From positions 248,001-312,000 of the forward strand of contig NZ_QHKX01000002.1 in assembly GCF_003194625.1 (NCBI RefSeq): a stretch of DNA of 64,000 bases, given 5' to 3'. Position 1 is the first letter of the stretch. Each line of letters opens with the position of its first letter. A program made the translations under genes and the position numbers. Shown here piece after piece: positions 15,507 through 22,455 of this stretch. The notes beneath the pieces are model-generated. The model was not told the origin of the DNA. It worked only from the letters and a program-made list of their open reading frames with translations, and searched no databases. The DNA is from Nocardioides solisilvae. GTDB lineage: Bacteria; Actinomycetota; Actinomycetes; Propionibacteriales; Nocardioidaceae.

Positions 15507-17104
15507 TGCCAGGCAGGGCCGAGCGGATCCAGCACGCGGGGCTCATCGAGGGAGCCCGGGCGTTCGTCCTGGTCACCGTCGCGATGTCCATCGCGTGGGG
15601 GCGGGACGTCGACGCCCTCAGCGGTCTGTTCGGCCTGGCGGCCCTCTGGGTCGCCACCGGGTGGCTGCTGCGGACCCAGGCGCCGCTGCACGCGCTCTGC
15701 GCGGCCGAGGCCCTGGCCGTGGGCGTGCTGGCCGGCGCCTTCTACGACACCACCCCGGCCCTGCTGGCCGGCCTCGCGGTGCCCCCCTTCGTCCACGGGC
15801 TGCTCCGCGGCCTGGTCGGCGTGGCCGAGTCGCTGGTCCTCCAGCTGACCTCGGTCGCGCTGGTGATGTTCCTCGTGGGCTCCACGCCCGACAGCTCCCA
15901 GGTCATCGACGTCTTCCTCTTCATGGTCACCGGGCTCGGCCTCGGGCTGATCGCCGGCTTCTTCGTCAGCACCGCGGACCGCGACGACCCCAGCGCCGCC
16001 TACCGGGAGGCCCGGTCACTGATCACCGAGCTCAACGACCTCGCCGGCAAGCTCGAGGGTGGACTGGACCCGACCAGCATGGGCGGGGAGATCCTGGAGG
16101 CGGTGAGCTCCGAGCTCCCGGTCGAGGTGGTCGTCCTGCACGTCCGGCGCGACGGCGCCCTGCTCCCCCTGGTCACCCGTTCCTCCCAGGAAGGTCTCCA
16201 GGGCGAGGAGAGCGACGCGCTGGCCCAGGCCGTGTGGGAGGACGGGCACCCGCGCGTGCTGGGCCACGACTTCGGGTTCCCGGTCTCCCACGAGCAGAGC
16301 CCGATCGCCGTCGTCACCGGCCGGCTCGCCCCCGAGGGCTCCCCCGACGGAGCGGAGACGGTTGAGCGGCTGCGGGCGCTGGCCGACCTGCTCGCCCCGG
16401 CGGCGCTCCGGCTCGACACCGCCCAGCTCTTCGCGGCGTTCCGCGACGCCGCCATGTCGGACGAGCGCCGACGCCTCGCCCGCGAGATGCACGACGGCGT
16501 CGCCCAGGACATCGCGTCCATGGGGTACGTCGTGGACGCTCTGGTTTCGACCGCCTCGAGCCCCGAGCAGCAGAACGCCCTCTTCCAGCTGCGCGGGATG
16601 ATCACCGGGGTGGTCGCCGAGGTCCGTCGTTCGGTGATGACGCTTCGCACGCAGGCGGGGTCCAGCGAGAGCCTGGGCGCCGGCATCGCCACGCTGGCCC
16701 GCCACCTCAGCGACGTCTCGGGCACCCCGATCGAGGTGACGGTGGACGAGCGGACGAGCCGGCTGCGCCACGAGGTGGAGGCCGAGCTCCTGCGGATCGC
16801 CCAGGAGGCGATGAACAACGCCGTGAAGCACTCGCGCGCCTCGCGGATCGACGTGCACTGCCGGGTGCAGGCACCGAGCGCGCAGATCGTCGTCTCCGAC
16901 AACGGCCAGGGGCTGCAGGGCGGGCGGCGCGACTCCCACGGCCTCTCCATCATGAAGGAGCGCGCCGCCCTGATCGGCGGCGTGCTCGACGTGCGCTCCA
17001 GCCCCTCCCGGGGCACGGTCGTCTCCGTGCAGGTCGGCGCGCCGCTCGACCGCCCGGGTTCCCGGAAGACCACTGCCTACGACAGGAACGTGAAGGCCTC
17101 ATGA
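15506..17104 (+). CDS. Membrane sensor histidine kinase (NarL-pathway type) in the Tad operon
   Basis: A 532-residue kinase of the HisKA_3/HATPase type that phosphorylates LuxR-type regulators. About six membrane helices (roughly 15-155) are followed by a GAF-like sensor domain (about 190-310, VEVVVLHVRRDGALLPLV), the phospho-acceptor region LAREMHDGVAQDIASMGY with His at 329, and the HATPase motifs EAMNNAVKHSRA, VSDNGQGL and GLSIMKERA. The stimulus is unknown. It is coupled to tadC (TGATG) and to the response regulator gene (ATGA at 17101-17104), so this pair is made together with the pilus machine. Confidence 0.92.
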   Translation: MPGRAERIQHAGLIEGARAFVLVTVAMSIAWGRDVDALSGLFGLAALWVATGWLLRTQAPLHALCAAEALAVGVLAGAFYDTTPALLAGLAVPPFVHGLLRGLVGVAESLVLQLTSVALVMFLVGSTPDSSQVIDVFLFMVTGLGLGLIAGFFVSTADRDDPSAAYREARSLITELNDLAGKLEGGLDPTSMGGEILEAVSSELPVEVVVLHVRRDGALLPLVTRSSQEGLQGEESDALAQAVWEDGHPRVLGHDFGFPVSHEQSPIAVVTGRLAPEGSPDGAETVERLRALADLLAPAALRLDTAQLFAAFRDAAMSDERRRLAREMHDGVAQDIASMGYVVDALVSTASSPEQQNALFQLRGMITGVVAEVRRSVMTLRTQAGSSESLGAGIATLARHLSDVSGTPIEVTVDERTSRLRHEVEAELLRIAQEAMNNAVKHSRASRIDVHCRVQAPSAQIVVSDNGQGLQGGRRDSHGLSIMKERAALIGGVLDVRSSPSRGTVVSVQVGAPLDRPGSRKTTAYDRNVKAS

Positions 17105-17766
17105 CCACCTCCACCGGCGCCACCCCCATCTCCGTGCTCCTCGTGGACGACCACGAGCTGATCCGGGCGGGCCTCGCCACGGCGTTCTCCCTCGACCCCT
17201 CGACCCACGTGGTGGGGCAGGCGGGCTCCGTCGGCGAGGCCCTCGAGCAGTTCGCCGAGCACCGTCCTCAGGTCGTGGTCACCGACCTGCAGCTCCCCGA
17301 CGGCACCGGGCTCGACATCGTGCGTGCGGTGCGCAAGGAGGCACCCGAGACGGGGCTGGTCGTGCTGACGATGCACTCCGGCGACGAGCAGATCTTCGCG
17401 GCGATGGAGGCGGGCGCCTCCGCCTTCGTCGGCAAGGACGCGCCGTCCACCGAGGTCGTCAAGGCGGCGAAGCACGCCGCCGTTTCGCCCCGCACGTTCC
17501 TCTGCGCCGGCCTCTCCGCCGCGATGATCAGGCGGATGAGCGGCGAGACCTCACGCCTCTCGGACCGGGAGCAGGAGGTGCTGGTGCTCCTGGCCGACGG
17601 CCTCGGCGCCGGCCAGATCGCCTCCCAGCTCTACATGAGCGAGTCGACCGCGAAGTCCCACATCACCCGGATCTACCAGAAGCTCGGTGCCACGAACCGC
17701 GCCCAGGCCCTCGTCACGGCGATGCGCAGCGGTCTGCTCTCCTCGATGAACCCGACGGGCTACTGA
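17101..17766 (+). CDS. NarL/LuxR-type response regulator
   Basis: A 221-residue DNA-binding response regulator. The receiver domain has the acidic pair DDHE near residue 15, phospho-acceptor Asp at 62 (VTDLQLPDGTG), the Thr of VVLTMHS and the Lys of VGKDAP. The C-terminal LuxR-type helix-turn-helix is complete (LSDREQEVLVLLADGLGAGQIA and SESTAKSHITRIYQKLG). It is the partner of the kinase just upstream. Obvious candidate targets are the palindrome at 17790-17807 and the pilin genes right after it. Confidence 0.94.
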   Translation: MTTSTGATPISVLLVDDHELIRAGLATAFSLDPSTHVVGQAGSVGEALEQFAEHRPQVVVTDLQLPDGTGLDIVRAVRKEAPETGLVVLTMHSGDEQIFAAMEAGASAFVGKDAPSTEVVKAAKHAAVSPRTFLCAGLSAAMIRRMSGETSRLSDREQEVLVLLADGLGAGQIASQLYMSESTAKSHITRIYQKLGATNRAQALVTAMRSGLLSSMNPTGY

Positions 17767-17789
17767 GCGTCGTCCGACCACGCGTCGGC

Positions 17790-17807
17790 CTAGTCACTTG
17801 TGACTAG
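17790..17807. promoter_or_regulatory. 18-bp perfect palindrome, candidate operator upstream of the pilin genes
   Basis: CTAGTCACTTGTGACTAG reads the same on both strands (eight-bp arms, TT centre). It lies 24 bases after the response regulator stop and 119 bases before the first pilin start. A two-base centre cannot form a good RNA loop and no T-run follows, so it is more likely a protein-binding site than a terminator. NarL-type regulators commonly bind inverted repeats. Confidence 0.5.
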
Positions 17808-17926
17808 ACGAGCGTGACCGGTCTTCCGATCTCACAAATCTGCGAACTCTCGGAGGATTGGGTCAACGGATCAGGCGAGTGCCTGCCGGACCAGAATCCC
17901 AGTGCATTCCCCGAAAGGACCACACC

Positions 17927-18121
17927 ATGCTTCAGTACCTCACCATCATGCTGGACGCCGCGAAGGCCAAGAACGACGAGCGCGGCGCCTCCGCCGTCGA
18001 GTACGGCCTGCTGGTCGCCGGCATCGCCGCGATCATCGTCGTCGCCGTCTTCGCGTTCGGCGACCTGGTGTCGAACATCTTCACCGGCACCGCCTCGCAG
18101 ATCAGCAACAAGGGCAACTGA
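17927..18121 (+). CDS. flp: Flp-family type IVb pilin (major pilin candidate)
   Basis: A 64-residue prepilin, probably the main subunit of the pilus. The leader of 20 residues ends in DERG, and cleavage by a prepilin peptidase is expected between Gly20 and Ala21, giving a mature protein starting ASAVEYGLLVAGIAAII. Glu at +5 and Tyr at +6 are the family's signature, followed by one hydrophobic helix and a short tail. The peptidase gene is not in the window. ATG at 17927 has GAAAGGA eight bases upstream. It is followed by a strong hairpin that would favour this pilin over the next one. Confidence 0.93.
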   Translation: MLQYLTIMLDAAKAKNDERGASAVEYGLLVAGIAAIIVVAVFAFGDLVSNIFTGTASQISNKGN

Positions 18122-18129
18122 TCTCCGGC

Positions 18130-18162
18130 GACGGCGCGGCCCTCCCCGTGGGCCGCGCCGTC
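18130..18162 (+). terminator. Terminator-like hairpin between the two pilin genes
   Basis: GACGGCGCGGCCC (18130-18142) pairs with GGGCCGCGCCGTC (18150-18162): 13 perfect pairs around a seven-base loop. The following bases, GTGCTTTCC, contain only a short T-run, so termination is probably partial. The second pilin would then be expressed by read-through at a lower level. Confidence 0.55.
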
Positions 18163-18198
18163 GTGCTTTCCGTTCCACGACCTGAGAAGGAGGCTGAC

Positions 18199-18408
18199 AT
18201 GCACCCGAGCTGCGAGACCCCGGTGGACCACACGGCCGCCCGGGATGAGCGCGGAGCCTCCGCCGTCGAGTACGGGCTCCTGATCGCCGGGATCGCCGCG
18301 ATCATCATCACGGGCGTCTTCCTCTTCGGGGGCGCCGTCGTCGGCCTCTTCGACGACTCGTGCGGCAGCCTCAAGACCAAGATCACCCAGGCTCAGTGCA
18401 ACCCTTGA
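18199..18408 (+). CDS. Second Flp-family pilin with a cysteine-containing tail
   Basis: A 69-residue prepilin related to the first. The leader ends in ARDERG, with cleavage expected after Gly19, giving ASAVEYGLLIAGIAAIIITG. After the helix it differs: the tail DDSCGSLKTKITQAQCNP has two cysteines that could form a disulphide once exported, and the leader has a further Cys at 5. A minor or tip pilin is plausible. AAGGAGG lies five bases before the ATG. Its last 16 bases overlap the end of the convergent M48 gene. Confidence 0.88.
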   Translation: MHPSCETPVDHTAARDERGASAVEYGLLIAGIAAIIITGVFLFGGAVVGLFDDSCGSLKTKITQAQCNP

Positions 18409-19670
18409 GCAGGCAGACCCCCAGCGGTCGCTGAGCCCGCTCGCGCCGCCAAGGCCACGCGGGTGAGCACCCCCGGGTGGCTCCCCCACCACCACGAGGA
18501 CCACCGCGGCGGGGTCGGGTCGGCGAGCGACCTGATCGCCAGCTGCCGCTGCAGGGCGACGAACTCCTCGGGGTCCGGCACCGACTCCAGGGCCGTCACG
18601 TCGGCGCGCAGCTCGACCCGCCGGCTGATCCCGTTCTGCACCGGCTGCGCCAGCTGCCCTCCCACGACGAGGAGGGCCACCACCAGCGGCACGACCCGCA
18701 CGTCACCGAGCGAGCGCCGCGACAGGCGCGGCACGACGAGCGTGGCCAGCCCCACCGTCCCCGCGGTCCCCAGGGCCCCGAGCGCCGTCCCCACGGCGAC
18801 GTCCCCGTGCCGGGCGTGGGCCAGCTCGTGGGCCACCACCGCCAGGACCTGCCCCCGGGGCACCTCCTGCACCAGGTTGTCGTAGAGGACGACCCTCCGG
18901 CTGCCGCCCAGGCCCGAGACCCAGGCGTTGAGGGTCGTGGTCCGGCGCGAGGCGTCGGCGACCACCACGTCGTCGACGGCGACGCCCTGCTCCGCCGCCC
19001 CCTCGGTCACGGCGTCCCGCAACGCACCCGGGGGCAGTGGCTCGAACGAGTGGAAGAGCGGCTCGACGACGAGCGGGTAGGCGTAGGAGCCGACCACGAC
19101 CGAGCCGCCGAGCACTGTCGCGGCCACCACCGGGGCCCACGTCCGCCAGCGACGGTGGGTGCCCACCAGGACGAGCACCACCGCCGCGACCGTGAGGACC
19201 TCGACCGCCTCCGACCTGGCGAGGTCCGCCAGCCAGGGTCCTGCGCTCTGGGTGGAGAGTCCGCGGTCGACCCGCAGTCGCCACGCCCCGACCGCGAGGG
19301 GCAGCGTGACGAGGCGAGCGACGACCAGGAGCAGCGCCGTGGCCAGCGTGGCCCGCAGCCACCAGGGGCCGGGAAGGCGCTCGACGAGCCGCTCCCCCCG
19401 CCGGCTGGCCGCAGCCGCGACCAGGACGATCAGGGTCAACGCGAGCGAGCTCCAGCTCCACGCGCGGGCCGCGGCCGAGAACGCCTCCGCCCGGGCCAGC
19501 TCCTCGGCGGTGAAGAGCGAGGAGGGAGCGACCGGGTCGGGGGTCCCGCCCGGGACGGGCTCCCAGGGCACGAGCCACCACGCGGCCACCGCGAAGGCGC
19601 TGGACGCGACCACGACCAAGAGCCAGGCGACCCGTCGGGCGGAGGGGTCGGGCAGTCTCCGCGTCGTCAC
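18393..19670 (-). CDS. M48-family membrane zinc metalloprotease (Ste24-like)
   Basis: A 425-residue membrane protease. About six helices are spread over the sequence (near 15-32, 72-88, 104-128, 155-170, 178-195 and 310-350). The zinc site HELAH is at 281-285, and the third ligand is probably Glu in RRVELRADVTAL. The region before it, DASRRTTTLNAWVSGLGGSRRVVLYDNL, is typical of the Ste24/CaaX-protease side of M48. Its job beside a pilus locus is unknown; quality control of membrane proteins is the usual family role. The convergent overlap with the second pilin (18393-18408) makes 3' antisense transcription possible. Confidence 0.88.
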   Translation of the reverse strand: MTTRRLPDPSARRVAWLLVVVASSAFAVAAWWLVPWEPVPGGTPDPVAPSSLFTAEELARAEAFSAAARAWSWSSLALTLIVLVAAAASRRGERLVERLPGPWWLRATLATALLLVVARLVTLPLAVGAWRLRVDRGLSTQSAGPWLADLARSEAVEVLTVAAVVLVLVGTHRRWRTWAPVVAATVLGGSVVVGSYAYPLVVEPLFHSFEPLPPGALRDAVTEGAAEQGVAVDDVVVADASRRTTTLNAWVSGLGGSRRVVLYDNLVQEVPRGQVLAVVAHELAHARHGDVAVGTALGALGTAGTVGLATLVVPRLSRRSLGDVRVVPLVVALLVVGGQLAQPVQNGISRRVELRADVTALESVPDPEEFVALQRQLAIRSLADPTPPRWSSWWWGSHPGVLTRVALAARAGSATAGGLPAQGLH

Positions 19671-19694
19671 GCGGAGATCATCTCAGGAGACGGG

Positions 19695-20681
19695 TCAGCC
19701 CGGCCGGACGGCGCCGACGTAGGGCATCGAGAAGACGCCGTCGACCCGGACCCCGCTGCTGGGGTTGGCCGCGTGCACGATCAGCCCGTTCCCGATGTAC
19801 ATGCCGACGTGGCTGATCGGGCTGTAGTAGAAGACCAGGTCGCCGGGCTGCAGGTCGCTCTGGGCGACCCGCGTGCCGGACCCGAACTGGGCGCTGGAGG
19901 AGTGCGGGAGGCCGACACCGGCTGCGCCCCACGCCATCATGGTGAGGCCGGAGCAGTCGTAGGCGTCGGGGCCCACGGCGCCGTAGACGTAGGCGTCGCC
20001 GACCTGCGCGAGCGCGGCCTTCACTGCGGCGGCCGCACGCCCGGACGCCGGCACGCTGCTGGGCAGACGGGTGAAGCCGCTGCGCGAGGCCTGCAGCTCC
20101 TCGCGCTCCTCGGCCTCGAGGCGACCGAGCAGCCGCTTGGCCTCGGCAAGGCGGGTCTCCACCGCCTCCTTCTCCTCGGCGAGCTGGGCGGTGGCGCTGG
20201 AGATCTCGGCGCGCCGCTCCCGCGTCGCCTCCTCCCGGAGGCCGAGCGCCTCGGCCTCGGTCGTGAAGGAGTCGAAAAGGTCGTTCTGCAGGTCGTTGAA
20301 GGCCGACATCGTGGAGAGCTGGCCGAGGAACGCGCTGGGGTCCTCCGAGACCACCACCTGGCCGACGGTGGAGATGCTCTCGCCCTGGTACTGCCGGACG
20401 ATGGACTCCTGCACCTGCTCGCGGACCACCTGGAGCCGTGCGTCCTGGCGCTTCTCGTCGGCCTTGAGCGAGCCGAGCTCCTCGGTGAGCTCCTCCAGCC
20501 GCAGGTTGGCGTCGTGGTAGCGCTCCTGCGCCTGCTCCGCCTCGTGGTAGAGCCGGTCGACCTTCGCGCGCACCTCGTCGATGTCGGGCTCCGCCTGGAC
20601 GGGCGAGACGACGAGGCCGGTGGCGACGACTGCGGTCAGGGCGACGGCGACGCCGCCGAGTCGCTTCAGGTCGGGGCTCAC
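19695..20681 (-). CDS. Secreted NlpC/P60 (C40) peptidoglycan endopeptidase with coiled coil
   Basis: Cuts peptide stems in the cell wall. The 328-residue protein has a signal peptide (1-30, ends SPVQA), a long coiled coil (about 35-205) and a C-terminal C40 domain with catalytic Cys243 (YDCSGLTMMAWG), His in SPISHVGMYIG and a polar third residue near IVHAANP. This is the RipA/PcsB-like layout in which the coiled coil holds the enzyme inactive until recruited. Rv2190c holds the same position. The start GTG at 20681 has AGAGGAG about 14 bases upstream, somewhat far. Confidence 0.92.
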   Translation of the reverse strand: MSPDLKRLGGVAVALTAVVATGLVVSPVQAEPDIDEVRAKVDRLYHEAEQAQERYHDANLRLEELTEELGSLKADEKRQDARLQVVREQVQESIVRQYQGESISTVGQVVVSEDPSAFLGQLSTMSAFNDLQNDLFDSFTTEAEALGLREEATRERRAEISSATAQLAEEKEAVETRLAEAKRLLGRLEAEEREELQASRSGFTRLPSSVPASGRAAAAVKAALAQVGDAYVYGAVGPDAYDCSGLTMMAWGAAGVGLPHSSSAQFGSGTRVAQSDLQPGDLVFYYSPISHVGMYIGNGLIVHAANPSSGVRVDGVFSMPYVGAVRPG

Positions 20682-20793
20682 GAGGCGCCGGTCTCCTCTG
20701 TGCTCAGGTGTCGGGAAGGGGCCCCACGGGCCCTGCGACAGGCTAGTCGCCTGCGTCGCGGGCGTCCAAAACTCCGCGGAACGCGACCCCGAA
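20682..20793 (-). promoter_or_regulatory. Promoter and GC-rich leader of the NlpC/P60 gene
   Basis: TAGCCT (complement of 20740-20745) is a -10 candidate inside the partial inverted repeat 20734-20759, which has GCGAC and GTCGC at its ends. The 5' leader of about 50 bases then carries a GGGCCC/GGGCCC hairpin around 20717-20734. I looked for the c-di-AMP (ydaO) aptamer often found before such hydrolases and could not match it. Confidence 0.35.
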
Positions 20794-21000
20794 TTACGCA
20801 GATTCGATGACGGGGCCGTCCATCGGCCGGACCATCCGCAGGGGTGGCACCAGCCCTCCCGCCGCCAGCGCCTCCAGCGCCGCGGTCTCGTCGTCCTCGA
20901 AGGTCAGCTCCGGCGGAGGGCCCAGCAGCACGGTCACCACGCAGTCGTGGCAGGCCAGGCCGCGCACCACGCAGGTGTCGCAGTCGATTCTCGTCGTCAT
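20794..21000 (-). CDS. Small conserved-type CxxC...CxxC protein
   Basis: A 68-residue protein of unknown function. Two CxxC pairs (Cys7/Cys10 in DCDTC and Cys17/Cys20 in CHDC) near the N-terminus could form a zinc or redox site, followed by an acidic helix (DDETAALEALAAGG) and a hydrophobic end. Short proteins like this stand beside the wall hydrolase in related actinobacteria, as far as I recall. ATG at 21000 is the only start that keeps both Cys pairs near the N-terminus. It ends 113 bases before the NlpC/P60 gene. Confidence 0.7.
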   Translation of the reverse strand: MTTRIDCDTCVVRGLACHDCVVTVLLGPPPELTFEDDETAALEALAAGGLVPPLRMVRPMDGPVIESA

Positions 21001-21068
21001 GCCCCGAACCCAAGCACCGTCCACCGACAGGACGCACCGGAGCGGACCCGCGAGCGGCGTGCCGCCCG

Positions 21069-22346
21069 TCAGCCGAGCAGCCCCACGAGCGTCTCCGCGG
21101 GCACCACCCGGGCTCCGTCCGCGCCCAGGTCCCGGCCGAGCGCGGCGTCGCTGGTGACCGTCACCACCGGCCGGCCCGTCGGCTCGGCCGCCACGAAGTC
21201 CCGCAGCACGTCGTCGGCCAGCACCCCGGCGGGGCTGAAGACCACCCGGACCCCGCGCGGCGCCCGCACCACGGGGCGCGACCCCGCCTCGTGGGCGTCG
21301 AAGACCACGGTCGTCTCGGCTCCCGTCCGTGCGACGACCGGCGCGAGCGCCGTGACCAGGCGGGTCCGCTGCGCCTCCAGCGTGGAGGTCGGCCACGCCG
21401 TCTTGCTCACGTTGTAGCCGTCCACGAGGAGACGGGCCCGCGGCAGGCGCAGCAGCGTCTCGAGCGTCTCCGGGGTCTCCGCCGGCCGGGCCCCGGGTGC
21501 GGCCTCGCCCGCCTCGGGGAGCCGCACGGCGTCGGCGGGGACCCCGTCCACCCGGGGCAGGCCGAGCTCCCGCCGCAGCCCCTGCGCCGCCTCCACGACC
21601 GTGTCGAGGAGCAGCCGGGCGCGCACCGTCGCCTCGTCGCGCCCCGCGCGGTCGTCCCTGCGCACGGCCAGGCGCTCGCGGGCGAGCCGGTCGACCTCCG
21701 TCCGCAGCCGCCGTACCTCCGCGTCCGCCTGGCGGACCGCCAGGTCCGCCTCCTGCCGCACCTGGGTGGCCGCCACCTCGGCGGCCTCCCGGTCGGCCAC
21801 GGCGGCGCGGGTCGCGGCGCGGGCGGCGCCGAGCTTGCGACGCAGGTCGGCGTTCTCGTCCTTGAGGACGCGCTGGTCGGCCCGCGCCCGGGCCCGGTCC
21901 TCGCGCGCCGCGGCCTCCAGACGGGCGACCCTCTCCCGCAGGCCCGCGACCTCGGGATCGGGTCCGTCGTCCCCTGCGGGCGGGAGCCCGGCCAGCGCCG
22001 CGTCCAGCTCCTCCGGCCACCCCTCGGACCGGTGCAGCCAGCTCGCGGCGGCGCGGGCCACCGGGTCCGCCGCGACGACGTCCTCCCCCGTCGGGAGCTC
22101 GCCCGCAGCGAGCAGCTGGGTCGCCACCCGGCGACGGAAGGCGTCGTCGGCCAGGGCGGCCTCGATCGCCGGGCCGCCCGCGCGCGCCCGTCGAGCGGGG
22201 GCGAAGGCGGCGACCTTCCTCAGGCCCGGCGGCAGCGGGGCGACCTGCGGGAGCGCCGACGCGGCCAGGGCGACGACCCGGCGCCGGACCGGCGCGGGCA
22301 GCCGATCGAGCCCGCTCGACGCGCCCTCGGCGTGCTCCGGGACCAC
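21069..22346 (-). CDS. NYN-domain (YacP/PIN-like) putative RNase with coiled coil
   Basis: A 425-residue protein. Residues 1-140 are helical, a long coiled coil follows (about 145-260, many Arg/Glu/Ala heptads), and the C-terminal 150 residues form a NYN/YacP domain: RARLLVDGYNVSKTAWP, TTVVFDAHEAGSRPV, VRVVFSPAGVLADDVLRDFV and VVTVTSDAALG. The acidic residues expected for metal-dependent RNA cleavage are present. GTG at 22346 is chosen from AGAGGAACC just upstream; the open frame continues through a tandem repeat (22355-22389) and into the promoter of the opposite gene, so longer starts are unlikely. Substrate RNA is unknown. Confidence 0.85.
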   Translation of the reverse strand: MVPEHAEGASSGLDRLPAPVRRRVVALAASALPQVAPLPPGLRKVAAFAPARRARAGGPAIEAALADDAFRRRVATQLLAAGELPTGEDVVAADPVARAAASWLHRSEGWPEELDAALAGLPPAGDDGPDPEVAGLRERVARLEAAAREDRARARADQRVLKDENADLRRKLGAARAATRAAVADREAAEVAATQVRQEADLAVRQADAEVRRLRTEVDRLARERLAVRRDDRAGRDEATVRARLLLDTVVEAAQGLRRELGLPRVDGVPADAVRLPEAGEAAPGARPAETPETLETLLRLPRARLLVDGYNVSKTAWPTSTLEAQRTRLVTALAPVVARTGAETTVVFDAHEAGSRPVVRAPRGVRVVFSPAGVLADDVLRDFVAAEPTGRPVVTVTSDAALGRDLGADGARVVPAETLVGLLG

Positions 22347-22354
22347 CGCTGGTT

Positions 22355-22389
22355 CCTCTCGACGACCCTCTCGACGACCTCTCGACGAC
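22355..22389. repeat. Three tandem copies of an 11-12 bp unit in the NYN gene leader
   Basis: CCTCTCGACGAC occurs at 22355-22366 and 22367-22378, followed by an 11-bp copy at 22379-22389. On the minus strand each copy gives GTCGTCGAGAGG, and the last one supplies the purine-rich ribosome-binding site before the GTG at 22346. The -10 candidate TACGCT (complement of 22400-22405) lies just upstream. Confidence 0.75.
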
Positions 22390-22455
22390 TGGCGCGCCCA
22401 GCGTAGTCCGCGAGCCTCGCCGGTCCTGTCGGCGCACGCGTCTACCGTCCCGGCC

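Noticed and set aside
20682..20793. c-di-AMP (ydaO) riboswitch before the NlpC/P60 gene
   Set aside because: The leader is only about 50 bases after the -10 box, too short for the aptamer, and no consensus blocks are seen.
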